Part shown: in pieces, positions 1-12,108 of the stretch
Layout of the letters: every line of letters starts with the position of its first letter
How positions within the stretch are numbered: the stretch's first letter is position 1
Assembly: GCA_036346355.1 (NCBI GenBank)
Contig: CM070592.1
Span: 31,585,467 to 31,649,466, forward strand
Source: Rhipidocladum racemiflorum
Lineage: Eukaryota > Streptophyta > Magnoliopsida > Poales > Poaceae
Length of the DNA: 64,000 nt
Direction: 5' to 3'
Notes under the pieces: model-generated
The model's database searches: none
What the model was told of the DNA's origin: nothing
What the model saw: the letters and a program-made list of their open reading frames with translations, nothing else
Position numbers and translations under genes: made by a program

Positions 1-243
1 TTGGTTGGAGAGCTAAGGATGACTTGGTTCCAGAAAAGAGAATATTCTCTCTAGATTCGGGACGGCTAGATTCCACAAATTTTCTGGAATGCAGCCATCC
101 CACTTGGAATGTGAGAGTGACAGTGGGCTCTGTCTAAGAATCTGGGATGAAACCATTCCATCTCTGAAATTTGGGATGGAGCCATTCCATTCTGAAATCC
201 GGGATGGAACCATTCCATTCCACCCCACTCTCCAACCAAACAC
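1..243. mobile_element. TIR MITE, left end cut by the window
   Basis: The first 12 bases (TTGGTTGGAGAG) are the exact inverted complement of 228-239 (CTCTCCAACCAA). Together they form the arms of a small non-coding inverted-repeat element whose outermost left bases lie outside the window. The inside carries repeated GGGATGGA/CCATTCCA words. No coding capacity is seen. The TGTTTGGTTGG-type terminus resembles grass MITEs, but the superfamily cannot be fixed without the left target site. Confidence 0.55.
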
Positions 244-1938
244 ACAATTATTGGGCGTGGATTTTACACGCGGTGAGCCGGATGGAGAAACCGAGCAGAT
301 CGACCGCTTGAGCAAGGACCCGTATGCAAATACGGAGAACAGGGTTCGGTTTTTCGCCAATTTTGAGTCCGAATTTTGCCGTATGGATGTTAAAGAAGTT
401 GTAGATAATTTCAATATCTTTCAGTGGGTATAAAGAAAGTTAAATTCCGATCAGCCATTTGAAAGTTATGGCTGTTTTACCGAGCGTATTAAAATCTGTG
501 ACGTGATTAGAACAGATCACGGTATTTTGTAGATTAAACAACTTTAGAGTCCGAATCAGTCTTTCCCTATACCTAGAAAAAGTTGGGAAATTTCCTAAGC
601 TACGCGAGGATGTACTCGTTTAATTGATTCGGAGTCCCAGAACCCAAGTTATGCCTTTTGGAAGGCTGCTGTCCCGACGGGACAGAACCACTATTTTTGG
701 GTTTTGTGAGTAGTTGGCAATGTCGGGGTAGATGAGGGTTTGCGTACTGTTTTGTGGGCTTGATTGTGAGTGTGTGGTGCTTATGTGCAGGTGGTGTGAC
801 CCCGGGAGGGCCTAGTACTTCCCGCCAATCCGTCGCCCGTGATTGAGGCAAGTGTATTGTAATGGATAGCGAATTGTAGGCTGTTTGATTGATTAAGATT
901 GAAGTTCGAATATATGATATGTTCACATGCCATGCTTTAATGTTTGCCATTGTTATGATGAATATGTTTATTATGTGATGATGCCATGTGTTAATGTATA
1001 AGTTATCCATGATGATGCCATGTGTTAATGTACAAGTGATTCATGATGTTGGCATATTTGCATACATGGCAAGATACATGGCCCGGGCGGTGAGAAAGTC
1101 ATAACTAATCCGGGGAAGGTCGGTGAGAAAGTTATGACTATTCCGGAGAGCCAATGAGTAAGTCCTACATCGTGATTCCATTCACCGCGGTGAACGGAAG
1201 CGAGGAGTAGGCACCCTCCATCTTCGGGATGGAAGGGGGGGAAGGGTGCACACCGACGGGTGTGTACTCAACCATACCGGTATGAGTTTCCAAGGAGATA
1301 TGTGCATCGCATTGCATTACATTGCATTATATGAGGATGATTTATGATGATGTCAATGATATGCTTACACTATGAATATGAGATGTGTATGATGTTGTAT
1401 GTGAAAAAGTGGTGATGAAGGTATTGGAATGTGTTTTCTTGTTCCATTGCAATATACTTGCTGAGTGATGAACTCACGTTTGTTTTTATGTTGTTTTCTT
1501 TTAGGTACCATGAATCCGTCATGCGGGAAAAGGGAGCTAGTCACACGTCACACTTAGCATCACACATTTGAACAATGACATGTTCCTTCCTTTATGGTTA
1601 TGGTTAAGTCTTTGAGCTAAACTGTGGTTTCAATGATTCGTTGGTCGTTATGAGTAAATGATTAGTCCATATTTGTCATGTGACGGATAGAATTTCTATC
1701 CTTAGTGATATGGTGGCTGTTTTTCCGTTTGATCATGTTATTGCTATCGTTCATTATGCTTTATTGACATGTTATTATTGTTGTTGCTTCAATTCATGTT
1801 AAAACAAAGGAGATGCTGCCGAAATCCCGGTTTTTAGCATGTGCGCCTTTGCTGGAATTTATGTTTAATTATGGTATTTAGATGTTGTTTAGATTATGTT
1901 TGGTAGCATTCAGGCATATTAAATGCCGGGGTGTTACA
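244..1938 (+). mobile_element. Ty3/gypsy LTR remnant (family A)
   Basis: Non-coding, plus-strand LTR-like sequence. Its segment 340-830 is closely repeated at 47010-47490. It carries the LTR motif CTTGCTGAGTGATGAACTCA at about 1458, which recurs on the minus strand near 37160, and it ends in GGGGTGTTACA at 1938. That end is the inverted partner of TGTAACACCCC, the LTR start seen on the minus strand at 43004. A block with CACACCGACGGGTGTG (about 1250) also has a minus-strand match near 37360. No gag or pol is present, so this is a solo or truncated LTR. Assignment to Ty3/gypsy is inferred from size and ends. Confidence 0.6.
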
Positions 1939-2034
1939 CAACTCATGTCGGTGCTTATGTTCTTCCTAGACAACTCATGTTGGTGCTTTGGTCTTTCCTA
2001 CTCAACTCATGTTGGGACCTTAATTTGCTACCAA
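1939..2034. repeat. 32-bp tandem repeat, three copies
   Basis: The word CAACTCATGT(T/C)GG recurs at 1939, 1971 and 2003 with a 32-bp period and a variable tail containing TTCCTA. It sits exactly between the end of one LTR remnant and the target site of the next LTR insertion. Confidence 0.7.
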
Positions 2035-2057
2035 CCTTTGGGTAGGAGCCAGCTAGG

Positions 2058-5000
2058 TGTAACATCCCAAAATTTACTAAACAGTAAAAATACAATATTA
2101 AATATAAATTTGATTTATTATTATTTTCCTGAAATATAAATGCTTTGGATAGATATCTTGCTAAAAGAGATACTTGAGTTTTAGAATTTAGGGAAAGAAA
2201 ATTGATAAAAAGGGGTAAGAAGGTAGAAGGTGGAAATTTTAGTTTAAGGATAATATTGGATAAGTGAGAAGTTTCATGGATTGCATAATGGCTAACTAAG
2301 TAATCATGACTTCATGAAAAGAAATTTAGTTAATATTTTCTTGACTATGAGTAGTAGGGAGACAACATTGAAATTAATAGAATTATCTAGAATCATTAGG
2401 TGTAGTATGATCACATTGAATAATGGGAATTGATTATGAATAATGTGATAATAGATAATGCAAACCATCACTATTGCTGATCAGAAACAATCATTGCATG
2501 GGGTTAAACTGCAACACTAATTTTATTGATATGTTGTAGTTCACATTTACAATAAATAGGAAGTACAGGAATCTTTATGATGGAATACAACAACTATATA
2601 GATTACATCACATACAACTGTTCGATTACATATGTGATCACAGTTACATAACCAATTACATCCTAAAAAGTAGATTACAAATTTATAAACTACGGCTTCT
2701 GTGCTGACTTGATCTGCATTGTTAGACATGCATAATCAACTGCATCTGTATGAGTATAAGAATAAAGTAAATGCATTAAATTAGATAAAATAAATAAAGA
2801 GAGAGAGAATTGCCGTCAGCCAAGTTGATCGCTTAATGAGGTACCCTAGATTGTCCGGGGGCCAATCTGGCTCCTCTCGTGATTAGGATTTGCATCATTC
2901 GGCAATAAAAAAACTGTTTAAGCCGTAGACGCGAATATTTAGAAAATATCGCGAGATAGAAATATTCTACCACAATAAAATAGTTAAACCACAGCGAATA
3001 GGGTTAAAGCCAAGGCACTGTGTACAGGGACAGCACAAGTTCTTTCCAGAACAGGCTACAACACCAAGTCCAGCCGAAAAGTTCCAGAAGTAGAGCATTG
3101 AAATTAAAGCAGTCATTCATTTTCTCAAATGCGAAGGGCAACACTCAAAGCAAAAGATAAAAATGAGCTTGTGCATTAAGATAATGTAAATCAAACCGAA
3201 ACCTCCAGAGCATTACTCGGTCAGCCAAGCACATGGTCAAGACCAAACCATCCCTTCAACCTAGGCCACAAGATCAACCATTGTTTATTAAGGAAAAACC
3301 CATCCCAGGACCAACCGACCTACCTTCAAAGCTTCAGAAGCATGGGAGCCAGAGGATAAGCTTGAGACCATAATGAGTTAGATAAGGCAATTCCAACTGA
3401 ACCATCTAGAGCTTAAGCCAGCCGGCCGCAAAAGGTACAAACCAAGATCAATATACTGACAAGGTTAATAAATATGCATTTATGCCAGCCGCAAAAACTA
3501 AGCCACTAAGCTCTCCATTCAAACCCTATTGTATCCCCTTTTCCATGGCTATAAAAGCCACCCATGCGCTCATATCACCATCAACATTCTTACAACTCAA
3601 GTAAGCCTCAAGAAGCCATCCAAGTAAACCCTAGGAGAGTAAATCTCCAGAAAGGCTACCACCGAACCAGCAGGGAGGAAGCCAAGAAAACGAAATCCCA
3701 GAAGCAAGAAGGGAAAATCAAGCCGAACAGATATCCATCCCTCCACTTTTTCACAAGTAAGTTTCCACAAGTTCAATTCCATTAGAAGCATCATAACATA
3801 TCCAGTAAGCATGGACATGAGCTAGATTATAAAATGACAGTAGAAGGCTAAAGGAGATGGTCTCAGTAGAAGAAAACCTACTGGGGTTACGCTACTCATT
3901 ACCCTAATTCGCGAATACTTCCCCGGCGTATCGCGAGATAAGGTCATCGTCGTAGCGCCATCCAACCAGTGGAATTTCTAAATAGCAAATCATCATAGAC
4001 CAAAGAAAAGTAGTTCACCCCCAAGAAATGGCATCATATCATCATTTACCATGTAAACAATTCATTAGAAAGTCACCATTATCATGCTATACCTAAGCAT
4101 TCAAAGACTTTCAAGCGCAGCTTAGTATCAATCAAATCATCTACTAAGCTTCTCTGTTCTACATTAATCCCAGCACAATTAAATATCATTTGATCTTAAT
4201 TAGTGGTTGCAATTTAGCGATATCGTACGTCCCCGCAGCATTGTCTCACTTCCCGGCGAGCGACAAAAGCCGTAGGTAACACCATGATATCGCTAAGTGC
4301 CATCCAACTAAATTAATTATCATAGACCACAGTAATCAATCATTCAGTTAAGGCAATAACAAGCATGAAGGGATTTCATGCATTCCAGTAGATAACTTTA
4401 GCCCTTCCCCATTTTCGAACATGAGTATAAATAACAAGTACAAATAATACTCACCAATTTAGGAATTCCTATACATTAACAGCTCAATAGATTCAAATAC
4501 TTTGATGGCCTAGTATCAAATTATCATTTACTAAGCCAATTCATCTATAAATAACCCATAGTGAAGCAATCTTCACAGATAAATCAAGTATCTCTTATCA
4601 AGGCCAAGTGGACAAGGAAATTAGGAAACCATCCTAGCAATCATCATGGGTTTTAAGTAGCATCAAACCATTCATCACTTTCCATTCATTCACAGTTTGT
4701 GCTAATTAAAGTAGCAGCCCATTTCAATAATTAGTAAGAGCAGAGGAAGTAGAGAGATAAGAAAAGGGAGAAGGTTAGAGCTAGGTTCACCAAACCCTAG
4801 CCACGGCCGAGCTTTGACCAGGGAATGTCATGGTTGCTGTGGCCCCAATGTTGGAGGAGCCAACGGATCCCAATGGTGGCGACCTGGAAAAGAGAAAAGA
4901 GGTGAAAGATTAGACAAAGGAGAAAAGATGAGCAAGGTAGATAGGGGTAGTGAGAGAAAGGGGGACTTAGCTTGAGGCCAGAAGGAGGGCTTTCGGCCGG

Positions 5001-7807
5001 AGGTGGCGCAGGGAGTCCAGGCGCCAACGGCCAGGATGGAGTCGACCGCGCCGAGAGCCGAGCCAAGAAGAGGCACATGCGCACACGCGTAGGGGCTGGT
5101 GGCCGAAACCAGGCGGCGTGAGCCGAAGCACCAGCGAGCGAGAGCCCAGGCGCCAGATCCATGCGGCGTGTGAAGAGCCGCAACAGATCCGGCTGACCGT
5201 GTTGATTGAGGCGGCAGTGAAGAAGAGAGCCGGCAGGGAGAAGCTGGATCGGCTGGAAGAGGAGGAGAGGTGTAGAGAATGATGGAGACTGGAAGAAGCC
5301 TCTGGGAGGATTTGGTCGACCGAACCAATGAAGAAAGGGGGAAGAAAACGGGAAATGAAAAAGAAAACAAAGGAAATAAGGAGAAAAAGAAAAAGGGAAA
5401 GAAAGAAAGGAAATAAAAAGAAGAAGAAATAGAGGAAGAGAAAAATATTCTTTTAGAATTAAATTGTTCTTTTGAATAATCTAAATTTAGTCCGTTAAAA
5501 CTTAATTAATGATTCCGATCAATCAACATATACTTTCATTTGATGGACCAAACGTTAACAATAAGCATTAATACCTGTAGGCTTATTTTATATAAGCATT
5601 TCTATTATAACGTGCTTTGCATCTGAATCCTAATTAAAACCTAATCCTACGGGAGAGAAACCCTAAGGTCTGAAGTAACGATGCATATACGTAAGCTTAA
5701 CCCCTCAATTTATAGTTACTCTCACTCCTGTTGTTTTATGTACTCTTAGCTTCTTGAATTCGTAAAATAAAATAGAATGAATCATAAAGAATAGATGTTA
5801 TGTATGATACACCCCGTCAAACTATTAATCAGTAGAAAAGACCGTAGCCTAGAAATAACACGCTCATATACAAACGATCGAGAAGCCCTAACTACAACCA
5901 TGCTTGTATTATGTAATGATTGCTTATTTGATTTTCCATCTGATTTCCTTTTGCCCTTATTGAAAATGTTATTTGCTATTTGCTATCTTTTCCGCCATAT
6001 GACATGTAGAATCCGACATCTCGGACTTCGTCGTCGACAATCTCAAGACGACGTCTTCGACTCGTCGCTAAAGACAACAAATAGCAAGGCAAGCACCCCC
6101 TTGATCATATTGATCCTAATTTTTCATAATTAACTAAAATGTTAATTAAAACTTGCCTGCATATGCCTTGGGTACTGGTAGATATACCTCTCATTGATGG
6201 ATTTCCTTAATTGGTATTGATATGTGAGCCTTGATAACCCTAGCTCGTGGATAGACACGTGATGTCAAAATGGGTATATTCGATATTTCATGCATATGCT
6301 TAGCCATGCTTTAGATTGGGAACACGAACGGATGGTTATACTGTTCGTGATGAACTAAAATTGTTGGACATGATGAACTTTAATCTTGAACCTGGTAAAA
6401 TATTATGGTTATTGATACTTTCTTTTTCTTGGAAATAAAATTATGATTTCGACGTGGGTGATTATTGGCAATAGCCGAATGTACATGTTTTAATGTGTAC
6501 GTAGATAGGGGGAGTATCACCCATGTCACTTCAAGGACCGAACGTAGTGTTGCATGATCCAAGTATAACCGTACATCCACAAGTACTGGACTGGGACACT
6601 CTTAACTTAGTAAAATTATTTGGGTCTAGCTTTGCACATTGGTAGGCAGTTGTAGCACGGGCACTCCGGATATAGGTTTGCTCGAGGGAGGTGCCATCAC
6701 CAAGGTGTTGACACTTTTCGATGTAACGGTGTACGCCTGGTTATGAATTGGGGCTGTTATTACTATTCTATTTGAGCTGTGGCTCCTGATGATCATCATT
6801 ACTTTATCATATATTTTGCTTCCATCATAGCCAGGGGTAACGTCATTGGGCTAGTGCAAAGCTAGGTTCAGATAATCGAACGGTTCCGTTATGAACTCTC
6901 TGGCGGCATACCAAAGGAAGTGTGCTAATGATCTGCCACAAAGGGAGAACATATCTTGTGGGTAAAACTGTACAACTCTGCAGAGTCTAAAACTAATCGA
7001 TTAGCTGTATCCACGGTCATGGATGACTTGGTGAACCAGTATTAGTTAGATGTTTTATAAAATGATTTGGTGAGCTTACCCTTACAGGTGATTCAATACT
7101 TGACATTACGTTGGCAAGGTTGAATTCAACTATTGTGCCCTGTGTGGACAAAAGTTTAAATCTCCAGATAATACTTCATATGATGGGAACGGACATTTTA
7201 TCACTCACGAAGGGATGTGGGTATTTTGTTACATTTTATTCACGAAGGGCTGTGAATTATCTATCTCTTCTTATTACTTTTATGTACATACTTGTTACTT
7301 ACTTATGTATTTACTTTTACAATTTCTGCTTTCACTCTATTATCCAGTATTTACAATTCAAATTGACTCCAAGCAAAAGTTAACCGTAGAAGCCCTCTTT
7401 TGATTCAGCTTGCATATCTTTTAGGTTTGTAAACACTATAAGTCTTGCTGAGTACGTAATGTACTCACCCTTGTTATTATTATTATTTTTAGGCAGGAAA
7501 CCTCGACAAATACTCGGACGCAGCAAAACGGGATTATTAGAGACAATTCTTCCTAAGGCTTTACCTTGTCAGTTGCCTGCGGGTTATGTGGCAAACTACA
7601 AGTCATCTGATTCTTTTGCTATGTTTAGTTGACCTCATCGGTCATAATGTATCAATACTTCCGCCGTAATAAAATATGAAACTTTTGCATGGTTATGATC
7701 TCAAATTGTGTTTGTGCGTGCTAGCTACTGATCATGGGACTAGCACAGTATGCACATTAGAACCTTCCTTTTATGTTACACTGCAGCATAAAAGTGAGGG
7801 TCTCACA
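2058..7807 (+). mobile_element. Large solo gypsy LTR (family B) with nested insertion
   Basis: Starts TGTAACATCCC and ends GGGTCTCACA. It is flanked by a perfect 5-bp target duplication CTAGG (2053-2057 and 7808-7812), so the outer boundaries are well supported. No gag or pol is present. The sequence has the LTR-type motif CTTGCTGAGTACGTAATGTA (about 7443) and a terminal GCTAGCTACTGATC block (about 7720) that recurs inverted at 38930 and 43240. Removing the probable insertion 2511-5818 leaves about 2.4 kb, consistent with a solo LTR made by LTR-LTR recombination. Long TGTAACATCC LTRs suggest the Tekay/Del group, by inference only. Confidence 0.75.
2511..5818 (-). mobile_element. Probable nested LTR-type insertion
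   Basis: The family B LTR appears to break off near 2510 and resume near 5819. AAACT occurs at both edges (2506-2510 and 5819-5823), as a 5-bp target duplication would. The inside has LTR-like features on the minus strand, including AAGTACAAATAATACTCACC (about 4437), the inverted form of the promoter-region motif in related LTRs. It also has repeated GATATCGC/TCGCGAGATA words. The edge bases are not a clean TG..CA, so the exact ends are uncertain. No coding sequence is seen. Confidence 0.4.
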
Positions 7808-7812
7808 CTAGG

Positions 7813-7993
7813 TCAGACAGGCAAAGGACCAAGCTAGCCCTGCCCCAATAGAGCTGTGGTTGCATGATAAGGGTTAGGTTAGATGTCACATGAACCCTGT
7901 TAAGCATAACTCTGTTTAGCTTTGCCGGATGTGTTACAGTCCAGCAGTTCTTTCTTTTGTTTGTCTTTTTAGTGTAAATCTTGGCCAACAAAT
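7813..7993. other. Spacer between two insertions, no gene
   Basis: Short unique-looking stretch between the solo LTR target site and the copia target site. With 12288-12435 it forms the older sequence into which the copia element landed. I see no reading frame or repeat in it. Confidence 0.5.
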
Positions 7994-8213
7994 TATAGAA
8001 AATATGGAAGCGTTTTCTACCTCTGTAGAGACCGCGATTGCATGTTTATATAGCCAAAAACATCCCTACAGAGGCCGCGATTGCATGTTTATATAGCCGA
8101 AAACATCCCTCGGCGAGGCAGTTACAAGGATTCTATCTATACAGAGTCTTGCCAAAACATAGATAGATTCTATCTATAACCTGTTAAACACAATAACACA
8201 ATTTATTCCTTAA
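7994..8213 (-). repeat. Copia 3' LTR with internal 41-bp duplication
   Basis: Matches the 5' LTR at 12109-12287 but is 41 bp longer. The block CAGAGGCCGCGATTGCATGT through AAAACATCCCT is present twice in tandem (about 8023-8108). The length difference between the two LTRs equals this duplication exactly. Confidence 0.9.
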
Positions 8214-8223
8214 CACTCCCCCT
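8214..8223 (-). promoter_or_regulatory. Copia polypurine tract
   Basis: On the minus strand this reads TGAGGGGGAG, directly upstream of the 3' LTR. It is the expected plus-strand DNA priming site. Confidence 0.7.
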
Positions 8224-8226
8224 CAA

Positions 8227-9258
8227 TCATAACTTACACAAGTTAAGATTGTTTTTGAATTCTTGCAATTTGTTTGTTGACTGTGCCTTGGTAAAACCAT
8301 CTGCAATTTGATCACCAGAAGGAATGAATCGAATGTCTAGTAACTTCTGAGCTACTCTTTCTCTAACAAAGTGATAATCCACTTCAATGTGCTTTGTCCT
8401 GGCATGAAATATGGGGTTAGAAGAAAGATATGTAGCTCCAATATTGTCACACCATAGTTTCGCTGCTTTCGATTGAGATACTCCAAGTTCACTGAGTAAA
8501 GTCTGAATCCAAATAATTTCTGTAGTTGCATTGGCTAGTGCTTTATATTCTGCTTCTGTGCTAGATCTTGATACGGTTACTTGTTTCCTTGCACTCCATG
8601 ACACTAGGTTAGAGCCTAAGAAAACTGCAAAGCCTCCTGTAGACCTTCTATCATTAGAACATCCTGCCCAGTCAGCATCTGAAAAAGCACTAATCATATT
8701 AGACTCAGATTTGATAATTTTTAGCCCGACATCCAGAGATCCGCTGATGTATCTCAAAATCCTTTTTACTCCAGTCCAATGAACTGTAGTTGGAGCATGT
8801 AAATACTGGCATACTTTATTTGCTGCAAATGCAATATCAGGACGAGTCAAAGTTAAGTACTGTAGACCTCCTACAATACTCCTGTATTTTGTACTATCTT
8901 CACCTCCTAAGGGATCTCCAACAGATAGGGACAGTTTTTCAGAAACTGAGAGAGGTGTACCTGCATGTTTGCAATTTTTCAATCCTGCACGTGTAATTAG
9001 TTCGGCTGCATATTTTCCTTGTGATAAAATTAATCCTTCCCGTGTAGATGTAACTTCTATGCCTAGAAAATAATTTAGTTGTCCCAGATCCTTGAGAGCA
9101 AACTCAGTGCGAAGATCTTTAAGCAAAGCAGAGATAGCCTGATGATAGGAGCTAACAACGATAATATCATCAACATACACCAAAAAATATATAACAATTA
9201 GACTTTTTCCAATTATCATCACAAAGAGTGTTAATTTTATAGACCCACTTGCAGTCAA
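8227..9258 (-). pseudogene. pol: Copia reverse transcriptase C-terminal part and RNase H
   Basis: The frame holds the RT active-site motif YVDDIIVVSS, then the Copia-type thumb and connection (LKDLGQLNYFLGIEV, SLVGGLQYLT-like RPDIAFAANKVCQYLHAPT) and RNase H (SDADWAGCSNDRRSTGG, SRSSTEAEYKALA, WCDNIGATYLSSNPIFHART). The first about 35 residues of the open frame are not RT. The fingers and palm upstream of YVDD are missing, so the enzyme cannot be functional. The C-terminus (RFIPSGDQIADGFTKAQST) is typical for copia and stops just before the polypurine tract. Confidence 0.88.
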
Positions 9259-9865
9259 TTATATTTTTTCCTTTCGGATAGGGAACCAAACGCCAGGTGT
9301 TATTTTTCATAAGGGCCGCATATTCTTCATCCATAGCCTTTTTCCAATTATCATCACAAAGAGCATCTTCTAAACATGTAGGTACTTCTGTGGAACTCAA
9401 TAAACCCCACCTGACTGTACCGTCAGAGCGAACAAGAGGCTTCCTGATGTTATTTTGTAACCTTGTACGCGGACGATCAGTAGCAGGAGCAACTGCAGGT
9501 GTAAAATCTTCGCTATCCACAGGAGCGAGATGTGCAGGAGAAGCAGATATTGCACCAGAGATTGCAGAGGATCCACTGCCTTGCTGCGAAGACCCGGGTG
9601 CAAGCAAGTCGCTATCGTGTTGCTGTGCGGTGGAGTCAATCTGCCCACGCGCACTAGAGGCCACGGGAACAGGCGAGCCTGGCTGTGCTGGCGATAACAA
9701 ATCCTGCCGAGAGCCCATGCATGGCAACACATCATCTCTGCTTTGCTGCATAAATGCACCGCTTTGGATCAAGTCTTCTGCTGTATCCTGTATAGGAGAA
9801 ACTCCAACGCTAGTATCAGGAGCATTAGTCACAGAAAAAAAAAATACTATTTTGCATACCCCCAA
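9170..9865 (-). pseudogene. pol: Copia pol: integrase-RT linker and N-terminal RT stub
   Basis: Contains a Ser/Ala/Gln-rich linker, the RTRLQNNIRKP motif that usually precedes RT in copia polyproteins, and the start of the RVT_2 domain (NNTWRLVPYPKGKNIIDCKW). The RT then breaks off. LCDDNWKK appears twice, because a 26-bp sequence is repeated at 9203-9228 and 9338-9363. Roughly 180 RT residues expected between KWVYKI and YVDD are absent. Confidence 0.8.
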
Positions 9866-10152
9866 GATTTAACAACGAGTGAGGCAGTAGAAGAATTTCA
9901 GCATGCACGTAGCTGAGCACCGGCTTTTGGATGAAGGTTGGCACATGGGAAGATGGACTCATCAAATACAACATCTCTAGATATGTAGACACGTCCAGTT
10001 GAGATGTCAAGACACTTATACCCCTTATGTTGATTACTATATCCTAGGAAGGCACATTGTTTGATCTGAACTGGAGTTTATGATTATTGTATGGTCTAAG
10101 GTTAGGCCAACAGGCACAGCCAAACACTCGAAGAGAGTTATAGTTTGGTTTT

Positions 10153-10785
10153 TCATGAATCAGAAGTTCCAAGGGAGTGGAAAATCAAGCACACGGCTAG
10201 GAGTACGATTAATAAGATAAGTGGCCGTGAGAAAAACTTCATCCCAAAATTTAAGTGGCATGGACGCTTGAGCAAGAAGAGCCAACCCAACCTCAACAAT
10301 ATGACGATGTTTGCGTTCTGCAGAGCCATTTTGTTGATGGGCATGGGGGCAGGAGACATGATGAGCAATACCAATTTTCTGAAAAAAAAAGAATTCAATC
10401 GTTGATATTCACCACCCCAATCTGTCTGCATGGTGAGAATTTTTCGATTGAATTGCCTTTCTACGAGTTGCTGAAAGTTTATAAATACTTGAAACACATC
10501 AGACTTTTTCTTTAAGAGGTAGATCCAAGTAAATTTACTGAAATCATCAATGAAGCTTACATAATACTCATATCTCCCTACGGATGTGGGCGCTCGGCCC
10601 CAAACATCTGAAAAAACAAGCTCCAAAGGAGCAGAAGACTTACTAGTAGACCTAAGATAAGGTAATTGATCACTCTTCGCCTGTTGATAGGCATCACAAA
10701 CGGTGTCTTTATTCGACTCACTAACAAAAGGGATATTATTTTTCTCTAAGAATTTTGTGAACAATAGCAGAAGATGGATGACCAA
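10153..10785 (-). pseudogene. pol: Copia integrase catalytic core, frameshifted
   Basis: Integrase core (rve type) read on the minus strand: LELVFSDVWGRAP holds the first catalytic Asp, YYVSFIDDFSKFTWIYLLKKK follows, and QTDWGGEY holds the second Asp. After ERQFNRKI..GGEYQRLNSFF the frame shifts. The remaining C-terminal part continues in other frames (10010-9825 includes the downstream SRDVVFDE-like region). The catalytic Glu region is disrupted by indels at A-rich runs near 10380. Confidence 0.8.
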
Positions 10786-11422
10786 GAGGACTGTGCCATC
10801 TAAAAGATGAGGGTCTGGTTGCTATGAGAGTTTGATGTGCGGAAGCCTTCAGAGGAATAGGATAGAGTCCATCTTTGCATCTAGAATTTTCTTCGTTTCC
10901 TGATCCTTGATACAAAAAAAAATCAGGATGAAATTCAAGGAAGGCATTGTTATCTGAAGCAAGACGCTGTACCGAGACTAAATTTTTTGTAGTTTTCGGT
11001 ACATAAAGAACATTATTAAGATAAAGGCTGCGAGTAGGGGTACGAAAAATAGTTTTGCCTATGTGACTTATGCTCATACCTGAACCATTAGCCGTATGGA
11101 TCTGTTCTTGGCCGTGGTACTTCTCACGAGTTGTAAGCTTCTCAAGCTCACTAGTTATGTGATCTGTTGCACCAGTATCTGTGTACCAGTTCATGTCCAC
11201 CCCGTAGGAAGACGCTACTGCTGCGGTCTTCTGGAACGTACCATCATCACCGGTGAAAGATTGATCAAATCTTTTCCAGCACGAGTGAACACTGAACAGT
11301 GTGGACTTCCTTGCCGTAGAGCTGACAGGATGGTCTCGGACCATCACCATGGCCGCGTCCTCCGCGACTTCTTCCGTTGCCACATCCGTGGCCTCTCCAT
11401 TGGCCTCGCCTGCAGTCACCAC
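10736..11422 (-). pseudogene. pol: Copia aspartic protease and GAG-pre-integrase domain
   Basis: The motif WYTDTGATDHIT is the retropepsin active site (D-T-G). It is followed by NNVLYVPKTTKNLVSVQRLA and the pre-integrase zinc region (FRWHSPLGHPSSAIVHKIL), an HHCC-type variant. The frame overlaps the integrase frame by about 50 bp and is shifted relative to it near a T-rich run at about 10740. The N-terminal part overlaps, in another frame, a Gly/Arg-rich stretch that ends in a degenerate zinc knuckle. Confidence 0.82.
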
Positions 11423-12066
11423 GTGAAGCCACGTTCACCGAGGACTTATAACCGCCGTCAGACTGAACATTCAGTCGAGCCTCATAGCCAAGAAGCTGCG
11501 CATATAAGTCACTCAAAGTGATATTATCTTTAGCAGAGAGAAGACACAAAGGCATTGTAATCTGCATCTAATCCTGCCAGGATATATGACACCACATCAT
11601 CATCATCATCATCATCAAGTTTCTTTCCGGCCGCTGCCATCTCGTCGGTGAGGCTTTTCATCTTGGTGAAGTAAGCAGCAGCGGTAGCATTACCCTTTTG
11701 TTCTCTGGATAATTGTGATGAGAACATCTCGCTGATCGCCTGCCAAGCTTCACTGGCACTTTGCAGATGCGCCACCTGAACGAGTACTTCTCGCGACAAC
11801 GTCGAGAGCAGGTACCCAAGAACTTGCTGATCCTGAGCAATCCACTGGGCATACTCTAGATTATTAACCTCTATCTTCTCGACAGTAATCCTTTTAGATG
11901 GCATCTTTTTTATCCATCTAAGTAGCCGGTCAATTGTGCTCCACGCACAGCCGGCATAACCTGAGCGCCAAACTAGATAGTTCTCCCTGGTGAGCTTCTC
12001 TGATACCGGATGCCCCATGTGAGTTGAGGACAGAACCGGTGCAGAGGAAGATGAGACGGACGCCAT
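11265..12066 (-). pseudogene. gag: Copia gag with degenerate zinc knuckle
   Basis: Starts at ATG 12066, 40 bp after the primer site, with MASVSSSSAPVL and then KLTRENYLVWRSG, typical of the copia gag N-terminus. The body matches the UBN2 gag domain (WIAQDQQVLGYLLSTLSREV, YFTKMKSLTDEMAAAGK). A run of Asp codons (GAT repeats, about 11592-11615) precedes YILAGLDADYNAFVSS. The frame then shifts to 11567-11265, a Gly/Arg-rich tail ending CQLYGKEVHTVQC, a zinc knuckle that has lost its regular CCHC spacing. Confidence 0.82.
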
Positions 12067-12095
12067 TGGAGCTAGATGAGTTTTTGGAGGAGATA

Positions 12096-12108
12096 GGCTC
12101 TGATACCA
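12096..12108 (-). promoter_or_regulatory. Copia primer binding site (initiator tRNA-Met)
   Basis: Minus strand reads TGGTATCAGAGCC, the complement of the plant initiator tRNA-Met 3' end, adjacent to the 5' LTR. Confidence 0.85.

Noticed and set aside
600..1010. 136-codon minus-strand frame, also partly present at 47271-47498
   Set aside because: Conserved only because the LTR DNA is repeated. The shared part is antisense LTR sequence and the start and end differ between copies.
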